From the NCBI GenBank assembly GCA_017628775.1, contig JAGBYN010000068.1, forward strand, positions 1-13,880: a stretch of DNA of 13,880 nucleotides, written 5' to 3'. This DNA is from Bacteroidaceae bacterium (GTDB taxonomy: Bacteria; Bacteroidota; Bacteroidia; Bacteroidales; Bacteroidaceae). Numbering within the stretch: the stretch's first letter is position 1; each line of letters starts with the position of its first letter. The translations under genes were made by a program, and so were the position numbers. The notes beneath the pieces were generated by a model. It was not told the DNA's origin. It ran no database searches and saw only the letters and a list, made by a program, of their open reading frames with translations. Positions 1 through 8,047 of the stretch are shown in pieces.

Positions 1-32
1 CCCCCATGCCTGCCACCACGAACTTCCGATCT
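1..32. other. Anomalous contig edge, possibly residual sequencing adapter
   Basis: The repeat array keeps good homology down to position 33 (ACCGCTGAATG) and then breaks. The bases just outside, 23-32, read CTTCCGATCT, the exact 3' end of the common Illumina adapter. Bases 13-32 match that adapter at 16 of 20 positions by hand alignment. A diverged repeat unit is the alternative, since GAACTTC at 20-26 also fits the repeat. The last dozen residues of the partial protein should not be trusted. Confidence 0.5.
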
Positions 33-695
33 ACCGCTGAATGTATAACCTTCCTTCGTAGGTTCGTCCAGAGCAGTAAGTGCACTACCGTACACCACTG
101 AATCGCTCTGCACTACTTCGCCATCAACCTTATAAGTCAAAGTATAACTATTGATAACAAAGTTACCTTCTACCACAACATCCTTTGCAGGCATCGTCGC
201 AGGAACTTCACTCCAACCGCTAAACGTGTGACCTTCCTTCGTAGGTTCGGCAAGAGCGGTAAGTGCACTACCATACGCCACAGAATCACTCTGCACGACT
301 TCGCCATCTACCTTATAAGTCAAGGCATAACTATTGATTGAGAAGCTACCTTTCACCACAACATCCTTTGCTGGCATCGTTTCGGGAATTCCACTCCAAC
401 CGCTAAACGTATGCCCTTCCTTCGTCGGTGCTTCAGTTTCGCTCAAGACTTTACCATATTCCACAGAATCTGTATGGAACACTTCATCATCTACGGTATA
501 AGTAAGCTGATACTTATTAACAGTAAAGCCCCCTTCAACTACAACATCCTCAGTTGGCATAGTTTCGGGCAAACCATTCCAAGCAAACGAATAACCAGTT
601 TTTTCTGCCACATCTGGTACCGAGAATTTCTCTCCGGCTTTCACCCATTGTTCGCTTACGATTTCTCCGTCAACTTTGAAGTATAGCGTAAAGAA
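1..695 (-). repeat. Tandem 183-bp (61-residue) InlB/Listeria-Bacteroides-type repeats
   Basis: Four in-frame units are visible within the coding sequence: 695-516 (60 residues, divergent), 515-333, 332-150 and 149-1 (cut). The period is exactly 183 bp; for example, the string ACCTTCCTTCGTAGG recurs at 48 and 231. The unit pattern is LTYKVDGEVVQSDSV, YGSALT, then EPTKEGHTFSGWS, MPAKDVVVEG. Units 3 and 4 are nearly identical in DNA, while unit 1 has diverged, which suggests recent duplication toward the C-terminal side. Such repeats usually make beta-grasp-like stalks in surface proteins. Confidence 0.9.
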
Positions 696-2564
696 CGTAA
701 ATTTAGCCAATGCAGATACTTCCTTTTCCGAGGTATAGTTTTTACCCTTAACATCACTCAAAACAACCTTTGTCACCTTGAGTTCTGTATCACGATATGC
801 TGTACCTGCAACTGGAGTATAATTCAAGGTAAACAAATTTCCTTCGTTGCCGAGAATCGGTGTATTGTTCATCGAATAAATGATTACTTGATACACACCT
901 GGGGTTACCTCTGACAAGAAATAGGAGTGATTCTTTATTCTATCCGAAGCCAACAAATTCTCCATCGTAGTTTTCATACCAGGCAACCACGAAATCTGCA
1001 ACTGCACCGCTACGATTTCAGTATAATTGTTCAACCCGAAATCAAAACTATACCCTCCCTTTATGTTTTCACCCGTTACAGTAATCACATTGGGTTCATA
1101 AATCTCACCGCTCACCGCAACTGAATGCATTCTATCATTCGGATCATTGGTATAGATTTGCATCGTTGTCTTATGCGCTCCCTCTTGTGTGGGGGTATAA
1201 GAAACGGTAATTGTTTTACTTTGATAAGGCGCTACAACCAAGGGCAAAGGTTCCTCTACGGCATAATTGTCTGCTAAGAAGGTCACCTTGTTTATTACCA
1301 AATCAACACTGCCATTATTGGATATAGTATATGTGGCAGTTTGCTTATTGGTAACAGCCTCACGCCCCATATTCAATTCATCAGCGCCACGGAATGTCGG
1401 ACTCTTTATCACAACATATTCTCCGTTTACTGCCGACACCATATTCTCCATCCCCACATTACTCAACACCACTTTTGCTGGCTTGACATGATACCAACCA
1501 CTTGCACCATTCAGGCGCACTCTAAACGTCATCAAGTCCCCATTTCCTTCTGGTATCACTTGGTTACTGGTAGAATAGAGCGCCAGAACCAACAGACCAT
1601 TTTGATAACTTGCAGTTACCCTATGGTCCGTACTGCCACATACTATTCCTGGCATCGCACTTCCTTCTACATACACCAATTGTTGGGGCAACTGCAAATT
1701 AATTTGCGCCCCCGAAATGGGTTCCATGTTGTTCATCTTCAGCACTACAGTAACTTCCTCATCTGAAACGCCTTCTACATGTTGTACATGAAGTTCATTT
1801 ACAGAGAATGGGTCTGCCACCACATTGGCCACCCCTGCTTTGGGGTTTACAGCATTGGTCGTAAAACTAACCTTTGATGTTATAGCCCCATGCTTCATGG
1901 GCGAATACATCAACTGTACTTGCTGTGTCGTTCCAGGGGCACTGGCATACGATTGCTGTGGTGCAACCAAATCCGCCCGATCCGACGTAACAGCAGAGAT
2001 TTCCAAAGATTCAGTCCCCACATTACGCACACTTATAGCGTTTGTATAAGTGCTACGGATGGGGATATGCCCAAAGTCTACCGTGGGCGTTACAATCTCT
2101 ATTTTAGGAGAAAGCAAAGTCACCACCCCACTTTCTACAGTCGCATCCAATTTATTTCCCCTTGCATCACTCAACACCACCACGGGATTTAACACATAGT
2201 CAGCAGGTTCCTTCTTCAACTTCAAGCGGAACGAACATAGTTCACCCGAGTTCCCTTGCAGCGAAGCAAGCAAAGGACTAAACACCACGATGTGTAAGCG
2301 TCCGTCCTTCATCGCGGCGGTCAGTTGGTGATCCTTACTGCGTTCCGTTTGCAACACAGCAGAACCCTCCACATATTTCAGTGCATCGGGCAACTCAAAT
2401 CGCAATTCCACTCCCGTTGGAGCGTCACTATTTGCAAGCGTCACCGACACTTGCACTTCTTCATCGGGATGTCCCGAAGCAGAAGTCACCGTCAGTTTAT
2501 TGTCTGCCCACATTGTTGTCCAACACAACAAGAGCAACAGACACGTTAATACTATTCTGCGCAT
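1..2564 (-). CDS. Secreted multidomain protein with cohesin-like, ASH-type Ig and InlB-type repeats (C-terminus missing)
   Basis: The frame is open from the ATG at 2564 to the window edge (854 codons visible, no stop). Residues 1-21 form a signal peptide (MRRIVLTCLLLLLCWTTMWA). Three cohesin-like beta-sandwich modules follow at about 24-150, 252-385 and 491-622. Each ends in a VLSD/N-type motif (VLSDARGN near 130, VLSNVGMEN near 365, VLSDVKGKN near 603). Between them are two ASH/HYDIN 'choice-of-anchor' Ig-like modules at about 153-250 and 388-488. From 624 onward it is a tandem InlB/Listeria-Bacteroides repeat array. No catalytic motif is visible, so a structural, scaffold or adhesin role on the cell surface is likely. 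A T9SS sorting domain would be expected in the missing C-terminus. The gene starts 107 bp after the dockerin-bearing protease and is probably co-transcribed. The ATG has no Shine-Dalgarno; it was chosen because it directly precedes the signal peptide. Module names rest on sequence pattern only. Confidence 0.85.
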   Translation of the reverse strand, partial: MRRIVLTCLLLLLCWTTMWADNKLTVTSASGHPDEEVQVSVTLANSDAPTGVELRFELPDALKYVEGSAVLQTERSKDHQLTAAMKDGRLHIVVFSPLLASLQGNSGELCSFRLKLKKEPADYVLNPVVVLSDARGNKLDATVESGVVTLLSPKIEIVTPTVDFGHIPIRSTYTNAISVRNVGTESLEISAVTSDRADLVAPQQSYASAPGTTQQVQLMYSPMKHGAITSKVSFTTNAVNPKAGVANVVADPFSVNELHVQHVEGVSDEEVTVVLKMNNMEPISGAQINLQLPQQLVYVEGSAMPGIVCGSTDHRVTASYQNGLLVLALYSTSNQVIPEGNGDLMTFRVRLNGASGWYHVKPAKVVLSNVGMENMVSAVNGEYVVIKSPTFRGADELNMGREAVTNKQTATYTISNNGSVDLVINKVTFLADNYAVEEPLPLVVAPYQSKTITVSYTPTQEGAHKTTMQIYTNDPNDRMHSVAVSGEIYEPNVITVTGENIKGGYSFDFGLNNYTEIVAVQLQISWLPGMKTTMENLLASDRIKNHSYFLSEVTPGVYQVIIYSMNNTPILGNEGNLFTLNYTPVAGTAYRDTELKVTKVVLSDVKGKNYTSEKEVSALAKFTFFTLYFKVDGEIVSEQWVKAGEKFSVPDVAEKTGYSFAWNGLPETMPTEDVVVEGGFTVNKYQLTYTVDDEVFHTDSVEYGKVLSETEAPTKEGHTFSGWSGIPETMPAKDVVVKGSFSINSYALTYKVDGEVVQSDSVAYGSALTALAEPTKEGHTFSGWSEVPATMPAKDVVVEGNFVINSYTLTYKVDGEVVQSDSVVYGSALTALDEPTKEGYTFSGRSEVRGGRHG

Positions 2565-2590
2565 AGACCAATCTACTTAAACTACAAGTT

Positions 2591-2648
2591 GCAAGTTATG
2601 AGCACAGCGAAATATCCTTATGAGAATCATTCACCGCTCATAACTTGC
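2591..2648 (-). promoter_or_regulatory. 13-bp perfect inverted repeat with an alternative inner hairpin
   Basis: The arms GCAAGTTATGAGC (2591-2603) and GCTCATAACTTGC (2636-2648) are perfectly complementary across a 32-nt loop. TTATGAG occurs twice (2596-2602 and 2618-2624), so the single CTCATAA (2637-2643) can also pair with the nearer copy and leave a 12-nt loop. In the minus-strand transcript this lies 23 nt after the protease stop and 26 nt before the next ATG. There is no T-run, so it is not a typical intrinsic terminator. It could be an mRNA processing or stability element, or a weak attenuator between the two cistrons. Confidence 0.55.
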
Positions 2649-2671
2649 CATTCATAGGAATTGCTTAACAC

Positions 2672-5600
2672 CTACTTACCTGCACAAATCACCTTTGCAC
2701 TCTGCACCAATTGGCCATCTACATAAAGCGCCACCATATAAAGGCCCTTTTGCAATGCACGGGGTTGCCAAGTGTAATTGTGCTTACCCTGTGAAGCGAT
2801 AGTGCTGTATGCATCCACCACGCGACCTGACAAATCGCAGAACTTCAAGTCAACTTCGTGGTCACCACTCAAACCGACAATGTAAGGCACATTGAGGTAC
2901 GTCGTGAAAGGATTGGGAGTCGGAATGTTCAGTGCGCCAGCCTTCACTTCGTCAATACCCGTTGTAGTGCCGTTCACTGCGGCTACATTTCCGCCCTTAG
3001 CATCTGAAAGTACGATTTGAGTAACCACTGCCTCGTCACCCATCTTAAGCAATGCGTGCGTACCGGGCATAATCGTGTGTCCGCTCATCGAATAAGCCAA
3101 AAGCAAGAATTCGTCATCAGCCGTCCATACGCAGGTCTGTTCCATACCGTCAAGTCCATCCATCACGGTAAATTCGGTACCCTTCTGAGCATGTAAGCGC
3201 ACCTGTACGCCGCCCAATGGTTGTGTGTTTTCCATATAGAGCACACCCTCCTTCACATAGTAATGAACAGGAGTGTCGTCCATGCCACTCGCACCCACTT
3301 GTGCAGGATTGATAATAATGCCAAGCGTACCTACCACGTCCAGAATATCAACCTCTTCGTCACTATTTACATCGGCAGCCTCATAGATAAAGGGTTGTGG
3401 GTCTTGGAAGGTAATGTATGCCACCTCTGTCACTACGTCTGCAATATCCACGTTCATACTACCATTCGCATCCCCCTTCTGAGCTGTCAACGGTGTTGCT
3501 GCTACGGCATTACTCAAGGCATGAGAAGTCAAAGAGGTTGTCAATTGCTTGATAAAGTAGTAGTAGGTAGTGCCTGGTATTACATCGTAGTCGGTAAATG
3601 CTGTTTCGTCTGCTTCAAGCACGTTGGGATTGACAATTGTGGTATCCATTCTTGTGAAATATTCCCAGTGATAACCCCAATCACCATACTTATTATAATC
3701 CTGGACAGATACTGAGTCATCAACTTCAGTATAGCGATAAATATTATAACCCAACAAGTCTGCGAAATCCTCCTCATCAGTTTCCCAAGTCAACTTCACC
3801 TTACCCAAACCAGCTTCTGCCATCAAGCCAGTTGCCATACTACCTGCAGCTTCCACTTGTACATTGAAACGCATATTTTCCACAGGAATCTTCCACATAG
3901 GTGTAGAAGGCACTTCTACTGGTTGCTGTTCAATAGTGGGTTCACCCTTTGCTGTGGCCAAATTATTATAAGCTTCGTACATTTGATCTAATGAAGACTT
4001 GAGAAATACATTGTCGCGAGACTCTGTAAACCAATTAGCAAACCTAGTGCTTTTTAAATAAGTTGTTGCTGTCTCATCGTTAAAGAGAGCCTCGTTTGGA
4101 GTTTTTAAGCCAAATTCATCTAATGCATACCACTCATCGTATTTGCTAGCTTTAAGATTAAACGTCAAACGATAATAACGATAAGGTTGTAGTGCATCCA
4201 CGCCAAAGGTATATGAAACTGGTATGGTTGGGAATTCTACTCTATTATTCATATAAGAACCCACTTGAGTAAATGAAATTCCGTCATTGCTCGCTTGAAT
4301 TTGGATAGCTTCAATATCCGCATCATCTGACTGCGAATGCGAAAGTATATCAAACGCCACATAACGTTGTCCCCTACCTTCACCTAAATCCACTTGCATC
4401 CAGCCTTTATCTCGTAAAGCGTTCCACGTAGATGTCCTACCATCAAATAGTCCATCCAAAGAAGTTGCTGAGTTATACTTAGTTGTACTTGTAACATACC
4501 CTCCTATCGATTGATCTGCTGATTGTAATGTAACTTTTTGATCAAAGTAGTTGATATATATAGAGTCTGATGTAAAGCCCAATAATTCCTTTAGTTTGCT
4601 AGACATTTGATTCAACTCTTCACGCAAATAATAATCCTCTGAAGATTCGACTGCGTCTGCTACATAGATTCGATTTAATCCATCTGCACCAGTTTTACCT
4701 GTAATGGTTAAGTAAGCAGTGTAGATGGTGCCGTCTTCATTCCAACTACCTTCTTCTGCAATAGTATTCTGAGTATAAGGAGGACGTACGCCCATTGCAA
4801 CAAAAGGCGTAATTGATTTATCCATGGGCAGGCTAAAATACACTTCAAATTTATGCTTTCCAACGCCGAGTGGTGGCAATTGTTCAAATTCGTCTTGCGC
4901 ATCATAACCATTCACAACGACTTTCCAAACAACTGCATGAGCATCTGCAGAGGGTCGGGTAAGCATATTGCTCAAATCGTAAACACCGTAACCAAAAGAA
5001 TTAGTGGGATGTTCATAGTCATAAATACCATATCTTACAATATCCTGGCGCGAAGACCCAAAATAACTGGGAGAGTCTGGTTTGTACAATGTAATATCTC
5101 CTGTATTATACGACACACTAAATACACCAGCATCACATGTATTTCCAAACATGTTTGAATTGTGGATATTTGTTGCAGGCGCATCTGTATCATACCATCG
5201 TATATTATTACCAATAGCGTTTACACTAATTAAATTACCAGAGGAAATTATTTTAGTAGCTTTAGAAGCAAATATATTACTTGAGTTTAAATTCCCACGT
5301 GAAAAAAGGTAATAACCACTAATGTAGTTAAATGTACAATTTTTCATATTGTAATTAGCGAACCCATCATAACTACTGAAGCTAATATTCTCAAACAAAG
5401 CGTATTCAACTAGATTGTTCCCAAAATCCAAAGCAGGTATTGATTGGGTATCTAAATCAGCCATCGTAAAAACTATTGGACTATCAGGTGTTCCTTTGCA
5501 CACCAAAGTATTTGCGTCCAATTTGAAACCACTACCATCTTTAAATTTAAGGACGGTTCCTGGTAATATGGTTAACGTAACACCCTCTGGCACCAAGATC

Positions 5601-7513
5601 GTCTTTGTCACAATATAATGTACATTGGGATAGAGCGTCAAATCCTCTGTGATCATACCACCAATTTCTACACCATTTTCAGCAGTTATTGTGAATTCAT
5701 GCACTAATTCTTCTGCAGCATTATCGCAAGTTGCACGCAATACCAAGCAAATATGACGGCCGTCTGCACAGTCCTCGCGCACCTTGAAACGCAATGGATT
5801 GGCACTAATATTCTTGCCATAACTACTAAGTTGTTTGCCAAAATCAACTACGCTATCCAAGACTTCAATAATCGTTGGATCTTCTGTTTCTGCTACTTCA
5901 AGCGAGAAACGAATATTTTTAGCTTGTCCCCATTCATTGCGGAACGTAGGATAGAGGGCAATGGTTTCACCTGCATCGGGACGACCATCGCCATCGCCTT
6001 GAATGGTATCCTTTAGGGTGTAAGTCACCATGCCAAGTGTTGGTTTTCGGTCAGCATCGGTAATCTTGTATGCAGCCTCAAAGTCAACCAACTGATTCGT
6101 GCTCTTCTTTCGAGCATGGATAAGGTCGCCAAAGAGTATCTCCCAGTTGCCATACTCTTTTACTTGAAGTAAGCGAGAGATTCCTCCAGCGACATAAGGG
6201 CAAGCCATTGAGGTGCCATTGAGTTTCTTATACTTACCGCCAGGGTAGGTACTCATAATTCCCACACCAGGTGCACGAAGTTCGTAATTATAGAGTTGTT
6301 CTTCATTGAATAAAGAAAAAATAGGTCCATTACAATCGAAATTACTAAAAGCTGCCAATCCTCCATCTTGAGTACCTGCCTCTACACCCAGGACAAATGT
6401 AAATGCAGCAGGAAACATCGGAGCATCCCAGGGACAATGGTGACCACACATATCATGGCCGTCATTACCAGCTGCAGCCACAAGTACAGCTGTAGCATAA
6501 GCCTTTGCCAACGCTTGTTCTTCAGCAATTGAATAACCGTAACCACCAATACTCATGCTGATAACGTCCGCACCATTGGCTGCGGCATAGTCAATACCCT
6601 TAATGATAGTTGCTACGTCGCCCGTACCATCGCTCTGCATAACTGTAATGGGCATGATGAGCGCATAAGGATTGGCACCCGTAATACCAATCTTGTTACC
6701 TCCAACAGCTGCGGCGATACCCGCACAGTGGGTGCCGTGACCGTTCCAGTCTTCAAGGCGAGCCGTATTGTTTACAAAGTCGTAGCCATGAAGGTCATCA
6801 GCAAAGCCATTGTTATCATCGTCTTCGCCTTCAGCACCTTCCAATTCTGCAATATTGGTCCAGACATTGTCCTTCAAGTCGGGATGCTCAATATCCACAC
6901 CCGTATCCAAAATGGCAATAACGGGGCGCTTATCTGTAATGGGTTTCTGCTTCCAAAGGAAGTCCAACTTCAACTGGCCATGCCCCCACTGCTCATTCTT
7001 CAATGGGTCGTCAGCTTTGCCATTGCCAGAAACAGATTCATCCGTAGCGAGGGCATACACCACATAGTTAGGTTCGGCATATTCCACTTCATCCAAAGCC
7101 TGCAGTTTCTCAATCGCTTGATACACGTTCACCTTCTTGGCATCAAACTGCAAACGGTAAAGGCGCGTCATATCAGCATCTTCAATTACCTGACCAGTAA
7201 CGGACTTCAGAGCCTTTGTGCGCTTCACCTGAACCTCTCCAGTCAAAGGCATCAACTGCTCACCAGCAGTAACCCCAAGTTCGCTAAAGACCTGGTCAAC
7301 TTTATTTACACCCGAAGTCATCTTCTTGCCCATTGCCTTTACACGCACAGGGGCAGATTCCTTAAACTTCACAATCATTTCGCCCTCGCGGTAATCGCGA
7401 GTGGCATGGCGGTCGATTTTCACAACGCCATCGGCATTGTTGTTAGACTGCGCCAACACAGGTAAAGTCGTCAGCAACATTGCTGAAGCCATACACCATA
7501 AAGTATTCTTCAT
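2672..7513 (-). CDS. Secreted S8 subtilisin-family protease with dockerin and T9SS sorting domain
   Basis: A 1613-residue surface or secreted serine endopeptidase. The signal peptide is MKNTLWCMASAMLLTTLPVLA. A subtilase prodomain lies at about 40-156 (GEMIVKF to EVEYAEPNYVVYA). The catalytic domain, about 190-460, has Asp203 (LDTGVD), His259 (GHGTHCAG), oxyanion Asn350 (AAAGND) and Ser435 (GTSMACP), so the protease appears active. Next come a beta-helix-like stretch (about 615-840), a discoidin/F5/8C-like module (about 995-1143), an Fn3-like module (about 1228-1343), a type I dockerin (1346-1403; D1348-x-N-x-S and D1381-x-N-x-D loops), a cohesin-like module (1417-1513) and a T9SS type A-like sorting domain (1529-1613; PNPF, DLSGRVV, GLYMVAL). 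The start at 7513 is preferred over an in-frame ATG at 7606, because it begins a clean signal peptide and a TATATTTG box lies between them. The substrate is unknown. The middle of the gene is markedly AT-rich compared with both ends. Confidence 0.95.
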   Translation of the reverse strand: MKNTLWCMASAMLLTTLPVLAQSNNNADGVVKIDRHATRDYREGEMIVKFKESAPVRVKAMGKKMTSGVNKVDQVFSELGVTAGEQLMPLTGEVQVKRTKALKSVTGQVIEDADMTRLYRLQFDAKKVNVYQAIEKLQALDEVEYAEPNYVVYALATDESVSGNGKADDPLKNEQWGHGQLKLDFLWKQKPITDKRPVIAILDTGVDIEHPDLKDNVWTNIAELEGAEGEDDDNNGFADDLHGYDFVNNTARLEDWNGHGTHCAGIAAAVGGNKIGITGANPYALIMPITVMQSDGTGDVATIIKGIDYAAANGADVISMSIGGYGYSIAEEQALAKAYATAVLVAAAGNDGHDMCGHHCPWDAPMFPAAFTFVLGVEAGTQDGGLAAFSNFDCNGPIFSLFNEEQLYNYELRAPGVGIMSTYPGGKYKKLNGTSMACPYVAGGISRLLQVKEYGNWEILFGDLIHARKKSTNQLVDFEAAYKITDADRKPTLGMVTYTLKDTIQGDGDGRPDAGETIALYPTFRNEWGQAKNIRFSLEVAETEDPTIIEVLDSVVDFGKQLSSYGKNISANPLRFKVREDCADGRHICLVLRATCDNAAEELVHEFTITAENGVEIGGMITEDLTLYPNVHYIVTKTILVPEGVTLTILPGTVLKFKDGSGFKLDANTLVCKGTPDSPIVFTMADLDTQSIPALDFGNNLVEYALFENISFSSYDGFANYNMKNCTFNYISGYYLFSRGNLNSSNIFASKATKIISSGNLISVNAIGNNIRWYDTDAPATNIHNSNMFGNTCDAGVFSVSYNTGDITLYKPDSPSYFGSSRQDIVRYGIYDYEHPTNSFGYGVYDLSNMLTRPSADAHAVVWKVVVNGYDAQDEFEQLPPLGVGKHKFEVYFSLPMDKSITPFVAMGVRPPYTQNTIAEEGSWNEDGTIYTAYLTITGKTGADGLNRIYVADAVESSEDYYLREELNQMSSKLKELLGFTSDSIYINYFDQKVTLQSADQSIGGYVTSTTKYNSATSLDGLFDGRTSTWNALRDKGWMQVDLGEGRGQRYVAFDILSHSQSDDADIEAIQIQASNDGISFTQVGSYMNNRVEFPTIPVSYTFGVDALQPYRYYRLTFNLKASKYDEWYALDEFGLKTPNEALFNDETATTYLKSTRFANWFTESRDNVFLKSSLDQMYEAYNNLATAKGEPTIEQQPVEVPSTPMWKIPVENMRFNVQVEAAGSMATGLMAEAGLGKVKLTWETDEEDFADLLGYNIYRYTEVDDSVSVQDYNKYGDWGYHWEYFTRMDTTIVNPNVLEADETAFTDYDVIPGTTYYYFIKQLTTSLTSHALSNAVAATPLTAQKGDANGSMNVDIADVVTEVAYITFQDPQPFIYEAADVNSDEEVDILDVVGTLGIIINPAQVGASGMDDTPVHYYVKEGVLYMENTQPLGGVQVRLHAQKGTEFTVMDGLDGMEQTCVWTADDEFLLLAYSMSGHTIMPGTHALLKMGDEAVVTQIVLSDAKGGNVAAVNGTTTGIDEVKAGALNIPTPNPFTTYLNVPYIVGLSGDHEVDLKFCDLSGRVVDAYSTIASQGKHNYTWQPRALQKGLYMVALYVDGQLVQSAKVICAGK

Positions 7514-7562
7514 AGTAGTGTAATTATTATTGTTAATCATTTGTTTACAGTAACCTATGTGG

Positions 7563-7570
7563 CAAATATA
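7563..7570 (-). promoter_or_regulatory. Putative -7 promoter box of the protease gene
   Basis: The minus strand reads TATATTTG, an exact match to the Bacteroidetes -7 consensus TAnnTTTG, 49 bp before the ATG at 7513. Transcription would start near 7556 and give a leader of about 40 nt. The -33 box is weak: only a TTG at 7598-7600, with a spacing longer than usual. The box lies downstream of the upstream ATG at 7606, which supports the shorter protein. Confidence 0.55.
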
Positions 7571-7606
7571 ACACTTTTTAACCACACGCCCCACATACAA
7601 TTCCAT

Positions 7607-7869
7607 TTTTATTTGAAGCAGAACACACTACGGGCGATATGGAAGCAAAAATGAAAATAAAAGCCTTATTTTAGGCGATTTATACACAGCGAGCTGCACT
7701 GAAACTCTGCTGAAAAAGTGAAATAATGGTCCGCCAGTAGCGTATTTGAGCGTGAGGTGGAAGTTGGTGGGCGTGGAACGATTCTCAGACGAAAAAATTG
7801 ACGATTTAGGATTCACAAGCCGCCTAAAACTTTAACATTTGTTAAGAAGATTTAACACTCCATCCGACT
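7607..7869. other. Intergenic stretch with no convincing gene
   Basis: A 62-codon minus-strand reading frame lies at 7816-7628, but it has no recognisable domain, signal or initiation context. A small inverted repeat, TTAACA-TT-TGTTAA, sits at 7832-7845. TTTTAGGCG (7669-7677) and CGCCTAAAA (7821-7829) form a 9-bp inverted pair about 145 bp apart. This could be the edge of a small non-autonomous element or chance. Nothing else is supported. Confidence 0.4.
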
Positions 7870-7974
7870 TCCGAAAAATTATCTCAGACATTTTTCCAAC
7901 TATCTCAGACATAATTTTCACAAAGTCTAAGCTAATTTTCACAAAATCAGGCTCTTTTTTTAGGAAATCTCAGA
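7870..7974. repeat. Degenerate 21-bp tandem repeat, about five units
   Basis: The units begin at 7870, 7891, 7912, 7933 and 7954. ATCTCAGACA recurs exactly 21 bp apart (7881 and 7902), and TAATTTTCACAAA recurs exactly 21 bp apart (7912 and 7933). The units are AT-rich and diverged. A reading frame crosses them and gives a 7-residue repeat, but this follows from the 21-bp period and is not evidence of coding. A related set occurs at 13069-13163. This resembles, in style only, the short tandem repeats in Porphyromonas MITE-type elements. Confidence 0.65.
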
Positions 7975-8000
7975 AAATACACACTGATTATCAAGCACTT

Positions 8001-8038
8001 AAAAAGGAGGTTATACCACGCATGGTACAACCTCCTTT
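8001..8038 (-). terminator. Strong hairpin with T-run; terminator or tiny RNA
   Basis: The 16-bp arms 8003-8018 and 8023-8038 enclose the tetraloop CGCA, with one G-T wobble. On the minus strand the second arm runs into five T's (8001-8005), the form of an intrinsic terminator. It lies about 300 bp past the fimbrial stop, and that operon already has a closer terminator, so this one probably serves a transcript starting from the promoter at 8048-8079. The arms carry AAAGGAGG and CCTCCTTT, which are Shine-Dalgarno and anti-Shine-Dalgarno sequences. An ATG in the loop region (8023) starts a 10-codon frame, MRGITSFLSA. Confidence 0.7.
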
Positions 8039-8047
8039 CCTGCAATG

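Noticed and set aside
6728..7465. 245-codon plus-strand frame
   Set aside because: It lies opposite the subtilase prodomain and Asp/His catalytic motifs, which are unmistakable on the minus strand.
7628..7816. 62-codon minus-strand frame ending in LLFSFLLPYRP
   Set aside because: No known motif, no promoter or ribosome site placed for it, and it sits in an AT-rich gap. It could be translation of a non-coding element. Comparison with relatives would decide.
7669..7829. 9-bp inverted pair TTTTAGGCG / CGCCTAAAA as ends of an insertion element
   Set aside because: Too short and isolated. No target duplication or transposase was seen, and AT-rich DNA produces such pairs by chance.
7991..8023. 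10-codon frame MRGITSFLSA with an AGGAGG seven bases upstream
   Set aside because: Bacteroidetes rarely depend on Shine-Dalgarno sites, and the AGGAGG is buried in the hairpin stem. It is more simply a by-product of the hairpin, though a leader peptide is not excluded.
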